From: Bacteroidota bacterium | GTDB lineage: Bacteria; Bacteroidota; Bacteroidia; B-17B0; Aurantibacillaceae | Direction: 5' to 3' | Assembly (NCBI GenBank): GCA_947474485.1 | Contig: CANJJP010000035.1 | Location: 1-9,749 of the forward strand | DNA length: 9,749 bases | Part shown: positions 5,404-9,749 of the stretch, piece by piece | Layout of the letters: every line of letters begins with the position of its first letter | How positions within the stretch are numbered: position 1 is the first letter of the stretch | Notes under the pieces: model-generated | Seen by the model: only the letters and a program-made list of their open reading frames with translations | Databases searched by the model: none | Told to the model about the DNA's origin: nothing | Made by a program: the position numbers and the translations under genes

Positions 5404-6744
5404 ATGAAGAGATTTATAAATACAATACGTAATATTTGGAAAATCGAAGAGTTAAGACAACGCATTGTCTTAACCCTTCTTTTAATCCTTGTGTATCGTT
5501 TAGGAACTTACGTGGTTCTTCCAGGTGTTGATGCAGGAGTTCTTGCAGCAGCAAAAGAATCACAAAGTCAAGATGGTATTCTTGGACTTATCAATATTTT
5601 CGCAGGTGGAGCATTTTCTCGCGCTTCTATATTTGGTTTAGGTATCATGCCTTACATTACTTCTTCAATTATTATTCAATTGTTGGGTATGGCTGTTCCT
5701 TACTTCCAAAAGATGCAAAAAGAAGGTGAAAGCGGACGTAAAAAAATTAATCAATACACTCGTTTCTTAACCGTAGGTGTTACTGCAGTTCAAGCACCAG
5801 GTTATATTGCTACTCAAATTACAAACATCCCAGGTGCGGTGCCAGATGTTGGATCATATTGGTACATGCAATCAATCATTATTTTGGTTACAGGAACAAT
5901 GTTCGTAATGTGGTTAGGTGAGAAAATTACTGATAAAGGAATTGGTAATGGTATTTCTTTAATCATTATGATTGGAATCATTGCACGTTTACCGGGCGCA
6001 TTTTTATTCGAGGTTTCATCTCGTTTAGATTCTCAAGGTGGTGGTTTAATCATGTTCTTATTAGAAATAGTTTTCTTATTGTTCGTAGTTATTGGTTCAA
6101 TCTTATTGGTTCAAGGAACACGTCGCGTGCCTGTTCAGTTTGCTAAGAAAATTGTAGGTAACAAACAGTACGGTGGTGTTCGCCAGTACATTCCTTTAAA
6201 GGTAAATGCTGCGGGTGTAATGCCAATCATTTTTGCTCAAGCAATTATGTTTATCCCTGCTGCTATTGCAACAATGGGTGACCAATCAAAAGGTGGATTC
6301 TTAATGGCTTTCACTGATCATTTCGGTTTATGGTATAATGTTACCTTCGCTATCTTGATTATATTGTTTACTTATTTCTATACTGCAATCATGGTTAACC
6401 CTAATCAGTTAGCGGATGATATGAAACGTAATGGTGGATTTGTACCGGGTGTTAAACCAGGAAAGAAAACAGCGGAGTTTTTAGATTCAGTAATGTCAAA
6501 AATCACGTTACCAGGTTCTATATTCTTAGCAATTGTTGCTATTATGCCAGCAGTTGCAAAGGTTTTAGGTGTAAGTAACGAATTTGCTAATTTCTTCGGT
6601 GGTACTTCATTGTTAATCTTAGTTGGTGTTGTGTTAGATACATTACAACAAATAGAAAGTCATTTATTAAACCGTCAGTACGAAGGTTTAATGAAGAGTG
6701 GAAGAATTAAAGGAAGAACATCATCAATGCAATTACAAAGCTAA
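5404..6744 (+). CDS. secY: Protein translocase channel subunit SecY
   Basis: 446 residues with ten predicted transmembrane segments (roughly 20-40, 76-98, 119-139, 153-171, 180-200, 214-237, 267-290, 308-331, 367-387 and 396-416), the size and topology of bacterial SecY. It forms the membrane channel with SecE and SecG for export and membrane insertion. The plug region follows residue 60 (ILGLINIFAGGAFSRASIF). The cytoplasmic C4 loop contains QGTRRVPVQFAKK (237-249), and the C5 loop contains NGGFVPGVKPGKKT (343-356). The Arg of the FVPGIRPG motif in E. coli (Arg357), important for SecA-driven translocation, is Lys351 here, probably a lineage trait. The cytoplasmic tail keeps the QYEGLMKSGRIKGR pattern. 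There is no map or adk gene after it; infA follows after three bases. Confidence 0.99.
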   Translation: MKRFINTIRNIWKIEELRQRIVLTLLLILVYRLGTYVVLPGVDAGVLAAAKESQSQDGILGLINIFAGGAFSRASIFGLGIMPYITSSIIIQLLGMAVPYFQKMQKEGESGRKKINQYTRFLTVGVTAVQAPGYIATQITNIPGAVPDVGSYWYMQSIIILVTGTMFVMWLGEKITDKGIGNGISLIIMIGIIARLPGAFLFEVSSRLDSQGGGLIMFLLEIVFLLFVVIGSILLVQGTRRVPVQFAKKIVGNKQYGGVRQYIPLKVNAAGVMPIIFAQAIMFIPAAIATMGDQSKGGFLMAFTDHFGLWYNVTFAILIILFTYFYTAIMVNPNQLADDMKRNGGFVPGVKPGKKTAEFLDSVMSKITLPGSIFLAIVAIMPAVAKVLGVSNEFANFFGGTSLLILVGVVLDTLQQIESHLLNRQYEGLMKSGRIKGRTSSMQLQS

Positions 6745-6747
6745 AAT

Positions 6748-6966
6748 ATGGCAAAACAATCGTCGATAGAGCAGGATGGAACCATTATTGAAGCATTGAG
6801 TAATGCAATGTTTAGAGCTGAATTGGAAAATGGACATACTGTAATTGCTCATATTTCTGGGAAAATGAGAATGAATTATATTAAAATTTTAGTAGGGGAT
6901 AAAGTTAGATTAGAAATGTCTCCCTACGATTTAACAAAAGGTAGAATCTCGTATAGATATAAATAA
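6748..6966 (+). CDS. infA: Translation initiation factor IF1
   Basis: 72 residues, exactly the usual length. IF1 is a single OB-fold (S1-like) protein that occupies the 30S A site during initiation and enhances IF2 and IF3 activity. The sequence reads IEQDGTIIEALSNAMFRAELENGHTVIAHISGKMRMNYIKILVGDKVRLEMSPYDLTKGRISYRYK through the characteristic strands, ending with the conserved LTKGRISYRYK. It lies three bases after secY and nine before rpmJ. This infA-rpmJ-rpsM order is the common bacterial bridge between the spc and alpha parts. Confidence 0.99.
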   Translation: MAKQSSIEQDGTIIEALSNAMFRAELENGHTVIAHISGKMRMNYIKILVGDKVRLEMSPYDLTKGRISYRYK

Positions 6967-6975
6967 CAAGAAACA

Positions 6976-7092
6976 ATGAAGGTAAGAGCATCATTAAAAA
7001 AGAGAAGCGTAGATTGTGTAATCGTACGTCGTAAAGGTAAACTTTACATAATTAACAAAAAGAACCCGAAATTTAAACAAAGACAAAGATAA
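6976..7092 (+). CDS. rpmJ: 50S ribosomal protein bL36 (L36), zinc-free form
   Basis: A 38-residue frame encoding MKVRASLKKRSVDCVIVRRK through to KNPKFKQRQR, the whole of bL36, which stabilises 23S rRNA near the factor-binding region. The standard zinc ribbon uses Cys11, Cys14, Cys27 and His33; here these positions are Ser11, Cys14, Asn27 and Phe33, so three of four ligands are missing and zinc cannot be bound in the usual way. The MKVRASLKKR start and NPKFKQRQ end are otherwise intact, so this is a C-minus variant and not a decayed gene. The start at 6976 gives the invariant N-terminus. Confidence 0.97.
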   Translation: MKVRASLKKRSVDCVIVRRKGKLYIINKKNPKFKQRQR

Positions 7093-7099
7093 TTTTTTG

Positions 7100-7107
7100 T
7101 ACTTTCG
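7100..7107 (+). promoter_or_regulatory. Possible promoter word TACTTTCG between rpmJ and rpsM
   Basis: TACTTTCG matches seven of the eight positions of the Bacteroidota -7 consensus TAnnTTTG, counting the two free positions, and is followed by CAAAC, a common context. It lies in the 44-base gap before rpsM, where the alpha part begins. I see no -33 TTG at the expected distance. A weak internal promoter is possible, but transcription from upstream would serve as well. Confidence 0.3.
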
Positions 7108-7136
7108 CAAACATTTTTAAAATTTAATAGAGAGAA

Positions 7137-7514
7137 ATGGCTAGGATCGCAGGTATTGATTTACCAAAAAACAAAAGAGGAGAAATAGGATTAACGTACA
7201 TCTTCGGAATTGGACGTAGTTCTGCTCAACGTATTCTATCAAAAGCTGGGATTAGCTTTGATAAAAAAGTAAACGAATGGAATGATGAAGAATCAAACGC
7301 AATTCGTAAAATCATCAACGATGAAATAAAAGTTGAAGGAGCTCTTCGTTCAGAAGTTCAGTTAAACATAAAACGTTTAGTTGATATCGGAACAGTTAGA
7401 GGTATGCGTCACAGAAACGGATTACCAGTAAGAGGACAACGTACAAAAACAAACGCACGTACTCGTAAAGGTAAGCGTAAAACTATCGCAGGTAAAAAGA
7501 AAGTTACTAAGTAA
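7137..7514 (+). CDS. rpsM: 30S ribosomal protein uS13 (S13)
   Basis: 125 residues, slightly longer than the 118 of E. coli but normal for the phylum. uS13 lies in the 30S head, contacts P-site tRNA with its C-terminal tail, and forms bridges to the 50S. It starts MARIAGIDLPKNKRGEIGLTYI, contains the helix-two-turn-helix signature GIGRSSAQRILSKAGI, and has the GTVRGMRHRNGLPVRGQRT block (85-103) followed by a basic tail rich in Lys, Arg and Thr. It is the first gene of the alpha part. The leader TTTAATAGAGAGAA offers at most weak pairing to the 16S tail. Confidence 0.99.
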   Translation: MARIAGIDLPKNKRGEIGLTYIFGIGRSSAQRILSKAGISFDKKVNEWNDEESNAIRKIINDEIKVEGALRSEVQLNIKRLVDIGTVRGMRHRNGLPVRGQRTKTNARTRKGKRKTIAGKKKVTK

Positions 7515-7516
7515 TA

Positions 7517-7561
7517 ATTGAAATGGGTGAATGATTGTTTCATTCACTTGATCACCTCAAT
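7517..7561 (+). promoter_or_regulatory. Inverted repeats between rpsM and rpsK
   Basis: The arms GTGAATGA (7527-7534) and TCATTCAC (7540-7547) pair perfectly over eight bases around a five-base loop, with possible extra G-U pairs outside. Farther out, ATTGA (7517-7521) pairs with TCAAT (7557-7561). In an alternative fold, GGTGA (7526-7530) pairs with TCACC (7552-7556), which would exclude the inner hairpin. The structure fills most of the 58-base gap and ends 11 bases before the rpsK ATG. No T-run follows, so an intrinsic terminator is unlikely. Confidence 0.45.
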
Positions 7562-7572
7562 ATAAAATAAAA

Positions 7573-7986
7573 ATGGCAAAGCAACAACAATCAGCAGCAG
7601 CCGCTTCAAAGGCAAATGCTAAAAAAAGAGTTGTTAAGGTAGAAGCAGTAGGGGAAGCTCATATTAATGCTACTTTCAACAACATCATTATTTCAATGAC
7701 AAACATGACTGGTCAAGTTATTTCTTGGTCAAGTGCAGGTAAAATGGGTTTCCGTGGTTCTAAAAAGAATACGCCTTATGCAGCTCAATTGGCAGCAGGA
7801 GATAGCGGAAAAGTAGCTTTTGATGCAGGTTTACGTAAAGTAAAAGTGTATGTAAAAGGCCCAGGTGCAGGAAGAGAGTCAGCAATTCGTACATTAGGTA
7901 CTTTAGGTATCGAAGTTACAGAAATCGTTGATATAACTCCGATTCCTCACAATGGTTGTCGTGCACCAAAACGCAGAAGAGTTTAA
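7573..7986 (+). CDS. rpsK: 30S ribosomal protein uS11 (S11)
   Basis: 137 residues against 129 in E. coli; the extra length is an Ala- and Gln-rich N-terminal extension (MAKQQQSAAAASKANAKKR). uS11 is on the 30S platform near the E-site codon and the exit of mRNA. Conserved parts are GEAHINATFNNIIISMTNMTG, SSAGKMGFRGSKKNTPYAAQ, VKGPGAGRESAIRTL and the C-terminal TPIPHNGCRAPKRRRV. The Asn127-Gly128 pair corresponds to the site that forms isoaspartate in E. coli S11. The start at 7573 is the only ATG that gives the full N-terminus. Confidence 0.99.
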   Translation: MAKQQQSAAAASKANAKKRVVKVEAVGEAHINATFNNIIISMTNMTGQVISWSSAGKMGFRGSKKNTPYAAQLAAGDSGKVAFDAGLRKVKVYVKGPGAGRESAIRTLGTLGIEVTEIVDITPIPHNGCRAPKRRRV

Positions 7987-7997
7987 AAAATTAATAA

Positions 7998-8033
7998 TGA
8001 TAAACTAAAAATGTAAAATGTTTTAGTTTATCA
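7998..8033 (+). promoter_or_regulatory. 13-bp perfect inverted repeat upstream of rpsD
   Basis: TGATAAACTAAAA (7998-8010) and TTTTAGTTTATCA (8021-8033) are exact reverse complements separated by ten bases. The stem is AT-rich with only two G-C pairs, so its stability is moderate. It starts 11 bases after the rpsK stop and ends 44 bases before rpsD. The T-run belongs to the 3' arm and is not a free tail, so it is a poor terminator on the + strand. Possible roles are mRNA processing, attenuation or a site for uS4 control. Confidence 0.5.
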
Positions 8034-8036
8034 CAA

Positions 8037-8070
8037 ATAATTTTCAATTTATAATTTTCAATTTATAATT
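8037..8070 (+). repeat. AT-rich tandem repeat, period 14
   Basis: The unit AATTTTCAATTTAT occurs twice back to back (8039-8052 and 8053-8066), and the periodic tract runs for 34 bases in all, about 2.4 copies. It ends seven bases before the rpsD ATG and therefore lies in its leader. Degenerate TTCAATTTA-type runs of this kind are, as I recall them, frequent in intergenic DNA of Flavobacteriia; a role in translation through an unstructured A/T-rich leader is possible but not shown. Confidence 0.8.
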
Positions 8071-8077
8071 AAGTAAA

Positions 8078-8686
8078 ATGGCAAGATATACAGGCCCGAA
8101 GTCGAAAATCGCACGTAAATTTAAAGAGCCAATTTTTGGACCAGATAAAGTTTTAGAAAAAAAGAACTATCCTCCAGGACAACATGGTTTATCTAAAAAA
8201 AGATCTAAGCAATCTGAGTACGCAGTTCAGTTGCAAGAAAAGCAAAAAGCAAAATACACTTATGGTGTATTAGAAAAGCAATTCGCGCGTACATTTGATT
8301 TAGCTGCGCGTTCAAAAGGAATTACAGGTGAGTTATTGTTACAATTCATGGAGTCTCGTTTAGATAACGTTGTTTATCGTATGGGAATTGCTCCATCTCG
8401 TAGCGCTGCTCGTCAATTAGTTGGTCACAAGCATATTTTAGTTAATGGCGAAATCCTTAACGTATCTTCTTGTATCTTAAAACCAGGTGATAACGTTGCT
8501 GTTCGTGAGAAATCTAAATCTTTAGAAGCAATTGTTAACTCTGTTGCAGGTTCAACAGGAAGCAAATATTCTTGGATTGAGTTTGATACAAAAAGTATGT
8601 CAGGTGTGTTCATGCAACGTCCTGAAAGAACACAAATACCTGAGAACATAAAAGAGCAACTTATTGTCGAGTTGTACTCTAAATAA
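8078..8686 (+). CDS. rpsD: 30S ribosomal protein uS4 (S4), zinc-free form
   Basis: 202 residues, normal for the family. uS4 is a primary 16S rRNA binder that nucleates 30S assembly at the five-way junction of the 5' domain and, in E. coli, represses the alpha operon. The N-terminal part contains YPPGQHGLSKKRSKQSEYAVQLQEKQKAKYTYGV-type residues, and the S4 RNA-binding domain covers about 92-152 (ESRLDNVVYRMGIAPSRSAA, then LVGHKHILVNG). The only cysteine is Cys132, so the N-terminal zinc cluster found in some bacteria is absent. The leader carries an inverted repeat and a tandem repeat. rpoA follows after 33 AT-rich bases. Confidence 0.99.
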   Translation: MARYTGPKSKIARKFKEPIFGPDKVLEKKNYPPGQHGLSKKRSKQSEYAVQLQEKQKAKYTYGVLEKQFARTFDLAARSKGITGELLLQFMESRLDNVVYRMGIAPSRSAARQLVGHKHILVNGEILNVSSCILKPGDNVAVREKSKSLEAIVNSVAGSTGSKYSWIEFDTKSMSGVFMQRPERTQIPENIKEQLIVELYSK

Positions 8687-8719
8687 TTTTAATTAGTAAC
8701 TAAAAATTAAATATAAACT

Positions 8720-9712
8720 ATGGCTATTCTTGCTTTCCAACGCCCCGATAAAGTTATATTACTTAATTCCAACGAAACTGAAGGACAATTTGAATTCCGT
8801 CCTTTAGAACAAGGATATGGTATAACTGTTGGTAACGCTTTGCGCCGTATCCTTTTGTCTTCTTTAGAAGGATATGCAATTACAACTATTCGTATTGAAG
8901 GAGTTGATCACGAGTTTTCTACTATTAAAGGAGTTACTGAAGATGTTACTGAAATCATCCTAAACATAAAGCAAATCCGTTTCAAGAAACAAATCGATAA
9001 CCACGATTTCGAAAAGGCTGTTTGTACTTTATCGGGTAAAGATGTTATTACTGCAGGTGATATCGGAAAATTCTTAAATGGTTTTCAAGTATTAAACCCT
9101 GAGTTAGTAGTTGCTCATTGCGAGCCTTCTGTTAAGTTAAAATTAGAAATCACTATCGAAAAAGGACGTGGATATGTTCCTGCTGACGAAAACAAGCCAG
9201 CTAACGCAGCTCACGGGGTTATTCCTGTTGATGCTATCTTCACACCAATTCGTAATGTAAAATACGCGGTAGAAAACTACCGTGTTGAACAAAAAACAGA
9301 TTACGAAAAATTAGTAGTTGATATCGTTACTGACGGTTCAATTCATCCAAAAGATGCATTGAAAGAAGCTGCTAAAATTCTTATTCACCATTTCATGTTG
9401 TTCTCTGACGAGCGTATTACTCTTGATACAGAAGAGAAGAGCACTGAGAATGAATTCGACGAGGCATCTTTACATATGCGTCAATTATTGAAAACGAAGT
9501 TAGTTGATATGGATCTTTCTGTACGTGCATTAAATTGCTTAAAAGCTGCAGATGTTGAAACATTAGGTGAGCTTGTAGCTTTCAATAAAAATGACCTATT
9601 AAAGTTCCGTAACTTTGGTAAGAAATCATTAACTGAGTTAGAAGACTTAGTTACTACAAAAGGTTTGCAATTCGGAATGAATGTATCAAAATATAAATTA
9701 GACAAGGAGTAA
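8720..9712 (+). CDS. rpoA: DNA-directed RNA polymerase alpha subunit
   Basis: 330 residues, the usual size (329 in E. coli). The alpha dimer is the scaffold on which beta and beta' assemble. The N-terminal domain (about 1-235) contains the dimerisation signature FEFRPLEQGYGITVGNALRRILLSSLEG (25-51) and the later GRGYVPADEN and TPIRNVKYAVENYRV blocks. A charged linker (about 236-250) leads to the C-terminal domain (about 255-318), whose DNA-contacting residues are all kept: Arg269, Asn272, Cys273, Gly300, Lys302 and Ser303, equivalent to 265, 268, 269, 296, 298 and 299 of E. coli. UP-element and activator contacts are therefore likely to be functional. The leader is A/T-rich without a Shine-Dalgarno motif. 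rplQ, usually next, does not start in the remaining 37 bases. Confidence 0.99.
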   Translation: MAILAFQRPDKVILLNSNETEGQFEFRPLEQGYGITVGNALRRILLSSLEGYAITTIRIEGVDHEFSTIKGVTEDVTEIILNIKQIRFKKQIDNHDFEKAVCTLSGKDVITAGDIGKFLNGFQVLNPELVVAHCEPSVKLKLEITIEKGRGYVPADENKPANAAHGVIPVDAIFTPIRNVKYAVENYRVEQKTDYEKLVVDIVTDGSIHPKDALKEAAKILIHHFMLFSDERITLDTEEKSTENEFDEASLHMRQLLKTKLVDMDLSVRALNCLKAADVETLGELVAFNKNDLLKFRNFGKKSLTELEDLVTTKGLQFGMNVSKYKLDKE

Positions 9713-9749
9713 TAACAATTGATGAAATAGTGAGGTGGAGAGTTAGCGA

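Noticed and set aside
7998..8033. Intrinsic terminator before rpsD
   Set aside because: The stem is AT-rich with only two G-C pairs and no free T-run follows on the + strand, and terminating here would cut off rpsD and rpoA from the operon.
8693..8703. Small stem TTAG/CTAA in the rpsD-rpoA gap
   Set aside because: Four A/T-rich pairs with a three-base loop is within chance for such AT-rich sequence.
8425..9705. Other minus-strand open frames opposite rpsD and rpoA (8425-8649, 9481-9705)
   Set aside because: Both lie wholly inside well-conserved + strand genes and show no recognisable protein features or start context.
9704..9730. Shine-Dalgarno-like AAGGAG at the end of rpoA with an ATG at 9722
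   Set aside because: The ATG is followed by AAA and a TAG stop, so it encodes only two residues; it is not the start of rplQ.

Overview
This window is a compact, single-strand ribosomal protein and transcription/secretion operon from a member of the Bacteroidota, most likely a Flavobacteriia-like lineage. The taxonomic evidence is: low GC with strong A/T-ending codon use; A-rich leaders before most ATG starts with almost no Shine-Dalgarno motifs; TAnnTTTG-type (-7) promoter words; a bL36 that lacks its zinc ligands; and protein sequences of the kind found in that phylum. I cannot name a genus from the sequence alone.

Layout, all on the + strand. Positions 1-223 hold the end of rpsC (uS3). 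The S10/spc part follows: rplP, rpmC, rpsQ, rplN, rplX, rplE, rpsN, rpsH, rplF, rplR, rpsE, rpmD, rplO, secY. The infA-rpmJ pair and the alpha part come next: rpsM, rpsK, rpsD, rpoA. The window ends 37 bases after rpoA, and rplQ, the usual next gene, is not visible. No map or adk gene lies between secY and infA. No stretch of 300 bases or more lacks a gene. The only gaps above 40 bases are 2741-2833, 3806-3847, 7093-7136, 7515-7572 and 7987-8077.

The genes supply most proteins of both ribosomal subunits' assembly cores, initiation factor IF1, the SecY channel that accepts nascent chains, and the RNA polymerase alpha subunit. This is the classical coupling of translation, secretion and transcription capacity. 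Gene content and order are conserved, and I see no mobile element, CRISPR array, RNA gene or horizontally acquired insert.

The points worth a second look are small. (1) rpmD is intact but has no ATG, GTG or TTG at its proper start, and appears to begin at ATT. (2) rplE and rplF carry near-perfect Shine-Dalgarno sequences in an operon otherwise almost devoid of them. (3) Three of the longer gaps hold inverted repeats directly upstream of rpsH, rpsK and rpsD; the rpsH one coincides with a nine-codon mini-ORF downstream of a promoter-like word. (4) A period-14 AT-rich tandem repeat lies before rpsD. I did not find a convincing, wholly new biological system here.
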